Shown here: positions 25,102 through 33,797 of the stretch, piece by piece | Numbering within the stretch: position 1 is the first letter of the stretch | How the letters are laid out: each line of letters starts with the position of its first letter | Origin: CAYPAV01 sp964408805 | Lineage (GTDB): Bacteria; Pseudomonadota; Alphaproteobacteria; UBA8366 | Direction: 5' to 3' | Assembly (NCBI GenBank): GCA_964408805.1 | Contig: CAYPAV010000017.1 | Span: forward strand, 41,897 to 105,896 | DNA length: 64,000 bases | Notes under the pieces: model-generated | The model's database searches: none | What the model was told of the DNA's origin: nothing | The model's input: only the letters and a program-made list of their open reading frames with translations | Program-made: the position numbers and the translations under genes

Positions 25102-25677
25102 ATGGCGCGTATGCAATCACAGCGCGGCGGCCGGGATAACCGCAACGAGGGTCCCGATCTTATCGAGAAACTGGTTGCCATCAACCGCGTGGCGAAGGTC
25201 GTCAAGGGCGGCCGCCGGTTCGGGTTTTCCGCCATCGTCATTGTCGGCGACGGCAATGGCCGCGCCGGATACGGATTGGGCAAGGCCCGCGAGGTGCCGG
25301 AGGCGATCCGCAAGGCGACCGAACAGGCCCGTAAGGACATGATCCGAGTGCTGTTGCGCGAGGGCCGCACCTTGCATCACGACATCAGCGGGCGCTACGG
25401 CGCGGGCCGGGTCATGCTGCGCAATGCACCGCCCGGCACCGGCATTATCGCCGGCGGTCCGATGCGTGCGGTGTTCGAGGCACTCGGCGTGCAGGACGTC
25501 GTCGCCAAGTCGATCGGCACGTCGAACGCCCACAACATGATCAAGGCGACCTTTGAAGCGCTCAAGAACTGTGTTTCACCGCGGCAGACCGCGGCCAAGC
25601 GCGGCAAGAAGGTCGGCGACATCGTCGGCCGCCGGGACGAAGGTGCGGGCAAGGCGAAGGAATTGGCCAATGGCTGA
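25102..25677 (+). CDS. rpsE: 30S ribosomal protein S5
   Basis: A 191-residue S5. The dsRNA-binding domain contains VVKGGRRFGFSAIVIVGDGN, the loop tied to spectinomycin sensitivity and decoding fidelity; the C-terminal domain has PGTGIIAGGPMRAVFEALGV. It is longer than the E. coli protein at its basic C-terminus (residues about 165-191). Its stop overlaps rpmD by 8 bases. Confidence 0.98.
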   Translation: MARMQSQRGGRDNRNEGPDLIEKLVAINRVAKVVKGGRRFGFSAIVIVGDGNGRAGYGLGKAREVPEAIRKATEQARKDMIRVLLREGRTLHHDISGRYGAGRVMLRNAPPGTGIIAGGPMRAVFEALGVQDVVAKSIGTSNAHNMIKATFEALKNCVSPRQTAAKRGKKVGDIVGRRDEGAGKAKELANG

Positions 25678-25867
25678 TAAAAAGGCCGCCACCCTTCGCG
25701 TAACCCAGACCGGCAGCCCCATTCGGCGTCGTAACGACCAACGGCAGACGTTGGTTGGTCTCGGTCTCAACAAGATGCATCGGACGCGCGAACTCGTGGA
25801 TACGCCTTCGGTTCGCGGGATGATCGAAAAGGTCAAGCATTTGGTTCGCGTCGAGGACGCGGGCTAG
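25670..25867 (+). CDS. rpmD: 50S ribosomal protein L30
   Basis: A 65-residue L30 with the family core LRVTQTGSPIRRRNDQRQTL followed by GLGLNKMHRTRELVDTPSVR. The ATG at 25670 lies inside the last codons of rpsE, giving an 8-base overlap and likely translational coupling. A longer open frame from 25553 runs antiparallel in phase to rpsE and is not meaningful. rplO follows after 27 bases. Confidence 0.97.
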   Translation: MADKKAATLRVTQTGSPIRRRNDQRQTLVGLGLNKMHRTRELVDTPSVRGMIEKVKHLVRVEDAG

Positions 25868-25894
25868 GTTTTGGGCCGGTCGGAGTAACGAGCG

Positions 25895-26398
25895 ATGAAG
25901 CTGAACGAACTGTCGGACAACAAGGGCGCACGGCGGAATCGGACTCGCGTTGGACGCGGTATCGGGTCCGGCAAGGGAAAGACCTCGGGGCGCGGCCATA
26001 AGGGGCAGAAATCTCGCGCCGGAGTCTCGATCAAGGGTTTCGAGGGCGGCCAGATGCCGCTCTACCGGCGCTTGGCGAAGCGGGGCTTCACCAATGTGTT
26101 CCGCAAGAAATATGTCGCGGTCAATATCGGACGCCTACAGCAGGCGGTCGACTCGAAAAAGCTCGATGCGAAGAAGACCGTCGATACCGAGGCGCTACTC
26201 GCCGCCGGCGTCGTCCGGCGCGCGCGCGATGGCGTGCGACTCCTTGCGAAGGGCGAATTGAGTGCCAAGATAACGGTAGAAGTGGCCGGTGCGTCGAAGG
26301 CGGCGATCGCGGCCGTCGAAGAGGCGGGAGGAAAAGTGGTCCTTTTGAAAGAGGGCGAACCGGTGACGGAGAAAGCCTCCGAAGCACCGAAGGACTAA
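25895..26398 (+). CDS. rplO: 50S ribosomal protein L15
   Basis: A 167-residue L15 with the glycine/basic N-terminal extension (RRNRTRVGRGIGSGKGKTSG, then GRGHKGQKSRAG) that penetrates 23S rRNA, and a globular C-terminal domain. It is slightly longer than the E. coli protein through an acidic C-terminal stretch (KEGEPVTEKASEAPKD). secY follows after 24 bases. Confidence 0.98.
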   Translation: MKLNELSDNKGARRNRTRVGRGIGSGKGKTSGRGHKGQKSRAGVSIKGFEGGQMPLYRRLAKRGFTNVFRKKYVAVNIGRLQQAVDSKKLDAKKTVDTEALLAAGVVRRARDGVRLLAKGELSAKITVEVAGASKAAIAAVEEAGGKVVLLKEGEPVTEKASEAPKD

Positions 26399-26422
26399 CG
26401 CCGCAACGCGGAGACGGGCAAC

Positions 26423-27769
26423 ATGGCTTCAGCGGCCGAACAGTTAGCGGCCAATTTTAATTTCGGCGCCTTCAGCAAGGCAACCGAGCTCAAGAAACGA
26501 ATTTGGTTCACGCTCGGGGCCTTGGTCGTCTATCGGCTGGGTACATATCTTCCGCTCCCGGGTATCGACCCCGTCGTCCTGCAAGATATTTTCGAACAGC
26601 AGCAGGGCGGCATTCTAGGTATGCTCGACATGTTCGCGGGCGGCGCCTTGAGCCGAATGTCGATCTTCGCGCTCAACATCATGCCCTATATCTCGGCCTC
26701 GATCATCATGCAGCTGATGACCGCCGTTTCCCCTCATTTCGCCGCGATGAAGAAGGAAGGCGAGGCGGGCCGGAAGAAGATCAATCAATATACCCGTTAC
26801 GGCACGGTCCTTCTGGCGGCCTTCCAGTCCTACGGGCTGGCGGTCGGCTTGGAGGGGATGCAGGCAAGCAGTGGTGCCTCCGCGGTGCTCGACGGCGGCT
26901 GGTTCTTCCGCGCCTCGATCGTGATTACCATCGTCGGCGGGACGATTTTCCTGATGTGGCTGGGCGAGCAAATCACCCAGCGGGGCGTCGGCAACGGGAT
27001 TTCGTTGATCATTTTCGCAGGGATCATCGCACAGCTTCCGGCCGCGCTGGCGCAAACCTTCGAGATGGGCCGGACCGGCGCGCTGCCGACGATCGCCATC
27101 ATCGGGATCATGATCCTGGGCGTCGTCGTGATCATGGCGATCGTGTTCTTCGAACGCGCCCAGCGCCGGGTCGTGGTCCAGTACCCGAAACGCCAAAAGG
27201 GCAACAAGATGTTCGGCGGCGAGTCCTCGCATCTGCCGCTCAAGCTCAACACAGCGGGCGTCATTCCGCCGATCTTCGCGAGTTCGATGCTGCTCCTGCC
27301 GTTCAGCGTCATCAGCTTCGCCGGTGGCCGCGGACCTGAATGGCTGACGACTATTTCAGCGATGATCGGTCCCGGACAACCGCTCTTCCTGGTGCTCTAT
27401 ATTTCCTTGATCGTCTTTTTCGCGTTTTTCTATACCGCGATCGTCTTCAACCCCGAGGAGACGGCGGACAATCTGAAGCAATATGGCGGGTTCGTGCCCG
27501 GCATTCGACCGGGAAAGAATACCGCTGACTATCTCGATTTCGTGCTGACCCGGCTGACCGTCGTGGGGGCCGCCTATCTCGCCGTCATCTGCGTGATTCC
27601 GGAATGGCTGCGCAACCAGTTCGCCGTTCCGTTCTATTTCGGCGGCACCAGCCTGCTGATCGTGGTCACGGTCACGATGGATACGGTGGCGCAAGTCCAC
27701 TCGCATCTCCTGGCCCATCAGTATGAAGGCTTGATCAAGAAATCGCGTCTCAGAGGCCGGCGGGGATGA
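26423..27769 (+). CDS. secY: Protein translocase subunit SecY
   Basis: A 448-residue SecY with ten predicted membrane helices. The plug and TM2 region shows the family motif GILGMLDMFAGGALSRMSIF, and later segments include WLGEQITQRGVGNGISLIIF and FNPEETADNLKQYGGFVPGI. SecY forms the membrane channel with SecE and SecG. Its stop overlaps the adk start (ATGA). rpmJ, which often follows secY, is not seen here. Confidence 0.98.
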   Translation: MASAAEQLAANFNFGAFSKATELKKRIWFTLGALVVYRLGTYLPLPGIDPVVLQDIFEQQQGGILGMLDMFAGGALSRMSIFALNIMPYISASIIMQLMTAVSPHFAAMKKEGEAGRKKINQYTRYGTVLLAAFQSYGLAVGLEGMQASSGASAVLDGGWFFRASIVITIVGGTIFLMWLGEQITQRGVGNGISLIIFAGIIAQLPAALAQTFEMGRTGALPTIAIIGIMILGVVVIMAIVFFERAQRRVVVQYPKRQKGNKMFGGESSHLPLKLNTAGVIPPIFASSMLLLPFSVISFAGGRGPEWLTTISAMIGPGQPLFLVLYISLIVFFAFFYTAIVFNPEETADNLKQYGGFVPGIRPGKNTADYLDFVLTRLTVVGAAYLAVICVIPEWLRNQFAVPFYFGGTSLLIVVTVTMDTVAQVHSHLLAHQYEGLIKKSRLRGRRG

Positions 27770-28416
27770 TCCTTATCATGTTGGGTCCGCCTGGCTGCGG
27801 CAAGGGAACGCAGGCCAGGCGGATCGAGGAAAGTCATGGTCTGATCCAGCTTTCGACCGGCGATATGCTGCGGGCCGCGATCGCGTCGGGAAGTGATGTC
27901 GGACGCCAGGCGAAAGCGCTGATGGACGACGGCAAACTGGTGCCGGACGAAATCGTCACCGAGATCATCTCCGAGCGGATCGACCGGCCCGACTGCCGGA
28001 ACGGATTCATCCTCGACGGGTTCCCAAGAACGATGGGACAGGCCAAGGCATTGGATGATTTGCTGATCGAGAAGGGCCTTCGGCTCGACAAGGTGATTGA
28101 GTTGACGGTAGACGATGCGACGGTGGTGGAGCGGATTACCGGTCGGTACAGTTGCGACCAATGCGGGGTCGGCTATCACGACAGTTTTCAGAAACCGAAG
28201 GTCGACGGCGTTTGCGACAATTGCGATGGAACCGCGTTTTCGCGCCGCTCCGACGATAACGAGGAGACGGTCCGTTCGCGCCTCGCGGCCTACCATGCGC
28301 AGACGGCCGAAATTCTGCCGGGTTATCGCGAGAATGGTGTGCTCGTCGAGGTGGATGGGATGCAGGATATCGACAAGATTACCGCCTCGATCGGGGCGGT
28401 TTTGTCGGGGAGCTAA
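27766..28416 (+). CDS. adk: Adenylate kinase
   Basis: A 216-residue adenylate kinase of the long form. The P-loop GPPGCGKGTQA, the NMP-binding STGDMLRAAI and the DGFPRTMGQA motif are intact. The LID domain carries two cysteine pairs, YSCDQCGVGY and CDNCDG, consistent with a structural zinc site. It interconverts ATP+AMP and 2 ADP. It is translationally coupled to secY through a 4-base overlap. A perfect consensus promoter begins 4 bases after its stop. Confidence 0.97.
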   Translation: MILIMLGPPGCGKGTQARRIEESHGLIQLSTGDMLRAAIASGSDVGRQAKALMDDGKLVPDEIVTEIISERIDRPDCRNGFILDGFPRTMGQAKALDDLLIEKGLRLDKVIELTVDDATVVERITGRYSCDQCGVGYHDSFQKPKVDGVCDNCDGTAFSRRSDDNEETVRSRLAAYHAQTAEILPGYRENGVLVEVDGMQDIDKITASIGAVLSGS

Positions 28417-28419
28417 GGT

Positions 28420-28447
28420 TTGACAGGACGGCGCATATCCATATAAT
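28420..28447 (+). promoter_or_regulatory. Perfect-consensus sigma70 promoter for rpsM-rpsK-rpoA-rplQ
   Basis: TTGACA (28420-28425), a 16-base spacer, then TATAAT (28442-28447): both hexamers match consensus exactly. It starts 4 bases after the adk stop, and the first alpha-operon gene begins 109 bases further on. The alpha operon therefore has its own strong promoter besides read-through from spc. Confidence 0.85.
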
Positions 28448-28482
28448 CCGCCCGCGCTGGAGGCCCGTGGGTTTCCGGGCGG
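28448..28482 (+). promoter_or_regulatory. Leader hairpin just after the alpha-operon promoter
   Basis: CCGCCCG (28448-28454) pairs with CGGGCGG (28476-28482), followed by TTATTTG. It begins immediately after the -10 box, so the 5' arm overlaps the expected start point and only part of it may be transcribed. It could be a short attenuator or a DNA-level inverted repeat acting as an operator. Confidence 0.4.
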
Positions 28483-28555
28483 TTATTTGCGTCTCCAAAA
28501 ATCACCGGGATCGGTTTTCCGGCCCCGACAGGGACAAGTTCAAGGAGTATTCGTC

Positions 28556-28933
28556 GTGGCGCGCATTGCAGGCGTGAACATTCCGACCCAAAAGCGCGTC
28601 GCGATCGCGCTGACCTATATCCACGGCATCGGTCGAACCAAGGCCGTGGAAATTTGCGGCAAATGCGACATCCCTTCGGAGCGCCGGGTCAATGAATTGA
28701 CCGAGCAGGAGGTTATCCGCATCCGCGAGACCATCGACGGCGGTTACATCGTCGAGGGCGATCTTCGCCGCGATGTGGCGATGAACATCAAGCGTTTGAT
28801 GGATCTTGGTTGCTACCGCGGTGTACGGCATCGCAAGGGCCTGCCCGTGAATGGTCAGCGTACCCACACCAACGCGCGGACCCGCAAGGGCCCGGCACGT
28901 CCGATCGCGGGCAAGAAAAAAGTCATTAAGTAA
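28556..28933 (+). CDS. rpsM: 30S ribosomal protein S13
   Basis: A 125-residue S13 starting at a GTG: ARIAGVNIPTQKRVAIALTY follows directly, and AAGGAG at 28542-28547 is correctly placed. The longer frame from 28487 is not homologous. The C-terminal basic tail (GPARPIAGKKKVIK) reaches the P-site tRNA. S13 forms the B1 bridges with L5. It is the first gene of the alpha order here, with rpsK after 12 bases. Confidence 0.97.
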   Translation: MARIAGVNIPTQKRVAIALTYIHGIGRTKAVEICGKCDIPSERRVNELTEQEVIRIRETIDGGYIVEGDLRRDVAMNIKRLMDLGCYRGVRHRKGLPVNGQRTHTNARTRKGPARPIAGKKKVIK

Positions 28934-28945
28934 AAGGATCGTCCG

Positions 28946-29338
28946 ATGGCGAAGGCGGCGACAACGCGTGTGCGCAGGCGCGAGCGGAAAAACATTACTT
29001 CCGGTATCGCGCATGTGAATGCGACTTTCAACAACACCCTGATTACGATCAGCGACGCACAGGGCAACGCGATTTCATGGTCGTCGGCCGGAAGCATGGG
29101 CTTTCGAGGCAGTCGGAAATCGACACCCTATGCCGCGCAGGTTGCGGCCGAGAGTGCCGGACAGAAGGCCATGGAGCATGGCATGAAGACCTTGGAGGTC
29201 AACGTCAAAGGGCCGGGTTCGGGCCGAGAGTCGGCCTTGCGCGCCTTGCAGGCGGCGGGGTTCACGATCACCGCGATCCGGGACGTGACACCGATTCCAC
29301 ATAATGGTTGTCGTCCGCCGAAGCGTCGGCGGGTTTAA
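28946..29338 (+). CDS. rpsK: 30S ribosomal protein S11
   Basis: A 130-residue S11 with the conserved RKNITSGIAHVNATFNNTLI start and the end RDVTPIPHNGCRPPKRRRV, the platform-binding surface near the E-site mRNA. rpsD, which follows rpsK in many bacteria, is absent, as is common in alphaproteobacteria. A 104-base gap with overlapping inverted repeats separates it from rpoA. Confidence 0.98.
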   Translation: MAKAATTRVRRRERKNITSGIAHVNATFNNTLITISDAQGNAISWSSAGSMGFRGSRKSTPYAAQVAAESAGQKAMEHGMKTLEVNVKGPGSGRESALRALQAAGFTITAIRDVTPIPHNGCRPPKRRRV

Positions 29339-29349
29339 ACGCGGGTAAA

Positions 29350-29380
29350 TCCGGGACAAGGTCGATCCCGGAACACCTTG
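29350..29380 (+). promoter_or_regulatory. Overlapping alternative hairpins between rpsK and rpoA
   Basis: TCCGGGA (29350-29356) pairs with TCCCGGA (29366-29372), while CAAGGT (29357-29362) pairs with ACCTTG (29375-29380). The pairings interlock, so they cannot form together as simple hairpins. There is no T-run. It may tune rpoA expression. Confidence 0.35.
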
Positions 29381-29442
29381 ACCAAGATGAAGCATGGCGG
29401 ACGCGTTCGGGCGCGATCGAGCCATTGATGAATGAGGTACCG

Positions 29443-30462
29443 ATGGTAATCCAGAGTAATTGGCAAGACTTGATCAAACCGAACAAATTGCGCTTCGAGG
29501 AAGGCGAGGATGCCGCGCGTGTCGCGACGATCGTCGCCGAGCCGCTCGAACGTGGTTTCGGTTTGACCTTGGGCAACGCGTTGCGCCGGATTTTGTTATC
29601 GTCCCTGCAGGGGGCCGCGGTGACCGCGATCCAGATCGAGGGCGTGCTGCACGAGTTTTCCTCTTTGCCGGATGTCCGAGAGGACATCACCAATATCATC
29701 CTCAATATCAAATCGCTGGCCTTGCGCCTACATAGCGAAGGGCCGAAGCGCATGCATCTTGCGGTCAAGGGTCCTTGCGAGGTGACCGCCGAGATGATCG
29801 AGACCGGTCACGATATCGAGGTAATGAACCCGGATCTGGTGATCTGCACCCTCGACAAGGGGGCCAAGCTGAATATGGAGCTCATGGTCGATAACGGGAA
29901 GGGCTATGTGTCGGCGGCGCAGAATCGTCCGACCGACGGGCCGATCGGTCTCATCCCGATCGATTCCGTCTTCAGCCCGGTTCGCAAGGTCTCCTACAAG
30001 GTCGAGAACACGCGTGTCGGGCAGGTGACCGATTACGACAAGCTTTCGGTGACACTCGAGACGAACGGCACGGTGACGCCGGACGACGCGGTGGCGCTGG
30101 CGGCGCGCATTCTGCAGGATCAGTTGCAGCTCTTCATCAATTTCGAGGAGCCCGAATCCCGCGCCGACGAGGAGCGGGCCTCCGAGCTGCCGTTCAACAA
30201 GAATCTCCTGCGCAAGGTGGACGAGTTGGAATTGTCGGTGCGCTCGGCGAATTGCCTCAAGAACGACAATATCGTCTATATCGGCGATCTGGTTCAGAAG
30301 TCCGAGGCGGAGATGCTGCGGACGCCGAATTTCGGCCGGAAGTCGCTCAACGAGATCAAGGAAGTCCTGACCCAGATGGGATTGCATCTGGGAATGGAGA
30401 TTCCGACCTGGCCGCCGGAGAACATCGAGGATTTGGCGAAGCGGCTGGAAGAGCCGTATTGA
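29443..30462 (+). CDS. rpoA: DNA-directed RNA polymerase subunit alpha
   Basis: A 339-residue alpha subunit. The N-terminal dimerisation domain includes EPLERGFGLTLGNALRRILL; the C-terminal domain (about 250-339), which binds UP elements and activators, has RSANCLKNDNIVYIGDLVQK and NFGRKSLNEIKEVL. The ATG at 29443 (MVIQSNWQDLIKPNKL) is preceded by GAGG; an ATG at 29428 would add five residues. The much longer frame from 29308 overlaps rpsK. Confidence 0.97.
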   Translation: MVIQSNWQDLIKPNKLRFEEGEDAARVATIVAEPLERGFGLTLGNALRRILLSSLQGAAVTAIQIEGVLHEFSSLPDVREDITNIILNIKSLALRLHSEGPKRMHLAVKGPCEVTAEMIETGHDIEVMNPDLVICTLDKGAKLNMELMVDNGKGYVSAAQNRPTDGPIGLIPIDSVFSPVRKVSYKVENTRVGQVTDYDKLSVTLETNGTVTPDDAVALAARILQDQLQLFINFEEPESRADEERASELPFNKNLLRKVDELELSVRSANCLKNDNIVYIGDLVQKSEAEMLRTPNFGRKSLNEIKEVLTQMGLHLGMEIPTWPPENIEDLAKRLEEPY

Positions 30463-30488
30463 TCGAGACGGGTTAGGGAGACAGGACC

Positions 30489-30911
30489 ATGCGCCATCGC
30501 ATGAGCGGCCGGAAACTGAACCGGACCAAGGAGCATCGCCGGGCCATGTTCGCCAATATGGCGGCGGCCTTGATTAAGCACGAACAGATCAAGACGACTT
30601 TGCCGAAGGCGAAGGAACTAAGTCCAATCGTCGACAAGCTGATCACGCTCGGTAAGCGCGGGCGCTTGCATGATCGCCGCCGGGCTTATGCGATGCTGCG
30701 CGATCAAGCGACCACCGCGAAGCTGTTCGACGCCCTGGCCGAGCGCTATGGCGAGCGAAATGGCGGGTATACCCGCGTTCTCAAGGCCGGCTTTCGCTAC
30801 GGCGATTCCGCCCCGATGGCAGTGATCGAACTGGTTGATCGCGATGAAGACGCGAAGGGCCTCGATTCCGGACCGACCGCCGAGGAATTGGAGGATGAGG
30901 AAGCCGCCTGA
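30489..30911 (+). CDS. rplQ: 50S ribosomal protein L17
   Basis: A 140-residue L17 with the conserved start MRHRMSGRKLNRTKEHRRAM and RYGERNGGYTRVLKAGFRYG. An acidic C-terminal tail (about residues 120-140) extends beyond the shortest family members. L17 lies at the tunnel exit. It is the last gene of the 14-kb ribosomal block; a strong terminator follows 26 bases after its stop. Confidence 0.98.
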   Translation: MRHRMSGRKLNRTKEHRRAMFANMAAALIKHEQIKTTLPKAKELSPIVDKLITLGKRGRLHDRRRAYAMLRDQATTAKLFDALAERYGERNGGYTRVLKAGFRYGDSAPMAVIELVDRDEDAKGLDSGPTAEELEDEEAA

Positions 30912-30937
30912 GCGGGACCTTTCCGAATTGAAATCAG

Positions 30938-30969
30938 ACGGGCCGGTTCACACCGGCCCGTTTCTTTTT
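30938..30969 (+). terminator. Rho-independent terminator of the ribosomal protein block
   Basis: A perfect 10-bp stem, ACGGGCCGGT (30938-30947) with ACCGGCCCGT (30952-30961), a TCAC loop and a T-rich tail (TTTCTTTTT). It lies between rplQ and the protease gene and should end the tuf/S10/spc/alpha transcripts. Confidence 0.93.
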
Positions 30970-31014
30970 CAGCTCCCGCCTTGTTTCCGGCCCTTGCCGC
31001 GCGTAAATAGCGGT

Positions 31015-32439
31015 ATGGCACGGAAACGATTGATAATCGGTGTCGTGGTCACGGCACTGTCGATAAGCGCCGTTTTGGGCGACGCGGCGAGCGAGTCACG
31101 TCAGGTTCCCGAAGGTCGCGAGCAGATTCTGTATTCCTTCGCGCCGATCGTGAAGAAGACCGGGCCCGCCGTCGTCAATATCTATGCCCGCAAGGTCGTT
31201 CGCCAGCGCAGCGGCTGGATGTTCGACGATCCGTTCTTCAAGCGTTTCTTCGGCGAAGAGTTCCCCTTCGGCGGCGGCGGCCGCGGCCGCCGGCGGGTTG
31301 AAAACTCGCTCGGCTCGGGCGTCATCGTGCGACCCGAGGGGATCATCGTCACCAACAATCACGTCATCAAGGACGCCAACGATATCACCGTCGTCCTCTC
31401 GGATCGGCGCGAGTTGGACGCGAAGGTCCTGATCAAGGACAAGCGAACGGATATCGCGGTACTTCGGGTCGAGTTGCATGGCGGGAAACTTCCCGCGATC
31501 AGGCTTGCCGATTCCGACAATCTCTTGGTCGGCGATCTGGTTCTGGCGCTCGGCAATCCCTTCGGAGTCGGTCGCACTGTAACCAGCGGCATCGTCTCCG
31601 CGCTTGCGCGCACCTCCGTCGGCATCACCGATTACCGGTTCTTCATCCAAACAGACGCGGCGATCAATCCCGGCAATTCGGGCGGCGCCCTGGTCGATAT
31701 TCACGGCGCCCTCATCGGTATCAATACCGCGATCTATTCGCGGAGCGGCGGCTCCCTTGGTATCGGTTTCGCGGTGCCGAGCAACATGGTTCGGACCGTC
31801 GTCGCGAGTGCCGTGAGCGGCAAGCCCTTGGTTCGGCCTTGGCTGAGTCTGGTCGGAAAGACCGTGAATTCGGATATCGCGGAGGCGATCGGATTGTTGC
31901 GCCCGGCGGGCGTTCTGGTCGAAAAGATTTACAAGGATGGTCCCGCCGACCGCGCCGGTCTGTTGGTTGGCGACGTCATTTTGATGATCGGCCGGCACGA
32001 GGTTCAGGACGCCCAGGCTCTGCGTTTCCGGATGGCCACCCGACCGCTCGGCGAAAGCGTGAAGCTTACCGTGTTTCGCGGCGGCAAGGTGGCCACCCAT
32101 AGGCTCGATCTCGTGGCACCGCCCGAGGAGCCGCCCCGCAATACCACCGTGCTGGCCGGGCGCCATCCCCTGTTCGGGGCCGTTGTGGCCAATCTCAATC
32201 CGGCGCTGACCGCCGAGCTGGGGGTGTCGGACGATCGCAAGGGCGTGATCATCCTGCGCATCAAGCGGGGGTCCCCCGCCGCCCGGTACGGTTTCAAGCC
32301 GGGCGATATTCTGCTCGAGATCGAAGGGGCTCCGGTGCGTCGTGTCTTCGATCTCAGAAAAATTCTCGAAATGCCTTTCGACGGCTGGAACTTGAAGCTG
32401 CGTCGCGGCAAACGGCAGATGAACGTCAGGATCGGGTAG
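31015..32439 (+). CDS. DegP/HtrA-family periplasmic serine protease
   Basis: A 474-residue HtrA protease. A signal peptide (RLIIGVVVTALSISAVLGDA) starts at the ATG 31015; the longer frame from 30835 overlaps rplQ. The catalytic triad is complete: His in TNNHVIKD, Asp in DKRTDIAVLRVE and Ser in NPGNSGGALVD. A Gly/Arg-rich insert (FPFGGGGRGRRRVEN) lies in the LA loop. Two PDZ domains follow (about 270-370 and 385-474). It degrades or refolds misfolded envelope proteins. Its stop abuts the rarA GTG. Confidence 0.93.
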   Translation: MARKRLIIGVVVTALSISAVLGDAASESRQVPEGREQILYSFAPIVKKTGPAVVNIYARKVVRQRSGWMFDDPFFKRFFGEEFPFGGGGRGRRRVENSLGSGVIVRPEGIIVTNNHVIKDANDITVVLSDRRELDAKVLIKDKRTDIAVLRVELHGGKLPAIRLADSDNLLVGDLVLALGNPFGVGRTVTSGIVSALARTSVGITDYRFFIQTDAAINPGNSGGALVDIHGALIGINTAIYSRSGGSLGIGFAVPSNMVRTVVASAVSGKPLVRPWLSLVGKTVNSDIAEAIGLLRPAGVLVEKIYKDGPADRAGLLVGDVILMIGRHEVQDAQALRFRMATRPLGESVKLTVFRGGKVATHRLDLVAPPEEPPRNTTVLAGRHPLFGAVVANLNPALTAELGVSDDRKGVIILRIKRGSPAARYGFKPGDILLEIEGAPVRRVFDLRKILEMPFDGWNLKLRRGKRQMNVRIG

Positions 32440-33753
32440 GTGTCGGAGACCGCACAAGGCGGTTTATTCGAATCCGAGGCGCCGCGCCCGCTGGCCGATC
32501 GATTGCGCCCGCGAACGCTGGCCGATGTCGTCGGTCAAGATCATTTGATCGGGGTCGAGGGCCCGCTTCGCCGGATGGTCGATGACGGCCGGCTCGCTTC
32601 GCATATCCTGTGGGGGCCGCCGGGTTCGGGCAAGACAACTATCGCGCGGCTGTTGGCGGATATCGTCGATCTCGACTTCGAGCCGCTCTCCGCCGTCTTT
32701 TCGGGCGTCGCCGACCTCCGCAAGGTGTTCGAGCGCGCCAAGGGACGGCGCGCCGGGGGCCGGGGCACGCTCCTATTCGTCGACGAGATCCATCGCTTCA
32801 ACCGGTCGCAACAGGATGGCTTCCTGCCCTATGTCGAGGAAGGGACGATCATCCTGGTGGGCGCCACGACCGAGAATCCGAGCTTCGAATTGAACGCGGC
32901 ATTGCTCTCGCGCTGTCAGGTTTTCGTGCTGGAGCGGTTGGGCGACGTGGCCTTGGAATCGCTGTTGGCGCGGGCCGAGGCGGACGAGGATCGGATGCTG
33001 CCGGTTGACGATGGGGCCCGGGCCGCCCTTCGCGCGATGGCGGACGGGGACGGCCGGTTTCTGCTCAACCTCGCGGAGGAACTGTTTCAATTGCCGGCGA
33101 GTCCGATCCTCGATTCCGCCGGCCTGTCGGGCGTGGTGCAGCGCCGAGCACCAATCTACGACAAGAGCCAGGAAGGCCACTACAATCTGATCAGCGCGCT
33201 CCACAAGTCGCTTCGGGGATCGGATGCCGACGCGGCGCTGTATTGGCTCGCGCGCATGCTGGTCGGCGGCGAGGACCCGCGCTATATCGCCCGTCGGATG
33301 CTTCGCTTCGCCTATGAGGATATCGGCCTCGCTGATCCCGAGGCGGCGGTCCAGGCGCTGACGGCGTGGGAGACCTATGAACGGCTGGGCTCGCCGGAAG
33401 GCGATCTTGCCCTCGCACAGGCGGTGATCTATCTCACGACGGCGCCGAAGTCGAACGCGGCCTATAAGGGGTTCGGGATGGCCCGGCGCAGCGCGCGCGA
33501 GACCGGGTCGCTGATGCCGCCGAAACATATCTTGAACGCCCCGACGAAGCTGATGGACGAACTCGGCTACGGCGAGGGCTATCAATACGACCACGACGCC
33601 GAGGAGGGCTTTTCCGGCCAGGACTATTTCCCGGACGGCATGGCCCGCGAGACGCTTTATGCTCCAGCCGAACGCGGCTTCGAGCGCGAGATCAAGAAGC
33701 GGCTCGACTATTGGGCGGGTTTGCGGGCGGGGCGCGGCGGCACGGAGACCTAG
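32440..33753 (+). CDS. rarA: Replication-associated recombination protein A (MgsA/RarA)
   Basis: A 437-residue AAA+ ATPase of the clamp-loader branch. Family start PLADRLRPRTLADVVGQDHL; Walker A GPPGSGKTTIARLL; Walker B LLFVDEIHRFNRSQQDG; sensor 1 GATTENPSFE; and a C-terminal tetramerisation region (MPPKHILNAPTKLMDELGYG). RarA acts at stalled replication forks with SSB. It starts at a GTG immediately after the protease stop, so the two are probably co-transcribed. Confidence 0.95.
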   Translation: MSETAQGGLFESEAPRPLADRLRPRTLADVVGQDHLIGVEGPLRRMVDDGRLASHILWGPPGSGKTTIARLLADIVDLDFEPLSAVFSGVADLRKVFERAKGRRAGGRGTLLFVDEIHRFNRSQQDGFLPYVEEGTIILVGATTENPSFELNAALLSRCQVFVLERLGDVALESLLARAEADEDRMLPVDDGARAALRAMADGDGRFLLNLAEELFQLPASPILDSAGLSGVVQRRAPIYDKSQEGHYNLISALHKSLRGSDADAALYWLARMLVGGEDPRYIARRMLRFAYEDIGLADPEAAVQALTAWETYERLGSPEGDLALAQAVIYLTTAPKSNAAYKGFGMARRSARETGSLMPPKHILNAPTKLMDELGYGEGYQYDHDAEEGFSGQDYFPDGMARETLYAPAERGFEREIKKRLDYWAGLRAGRGGTET

Positions 33754-33797
33754 CGGACGCCGGCACACGACCTCTGGTCGAAACCACGGTTATTGTT

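Noticed and set aside
31096..32457. A 453-codon minus-strand frame opposite the DegP gene
   Set aside because: The protease on the plus strand has an intact triad and signal peptide; the opposing frame has no motif.
32773..33768. A 331-codon minus-strand frame opposite rarA
   Set aside because: It is antisense to conserved AAA+ motifs and shows no domain of its own.
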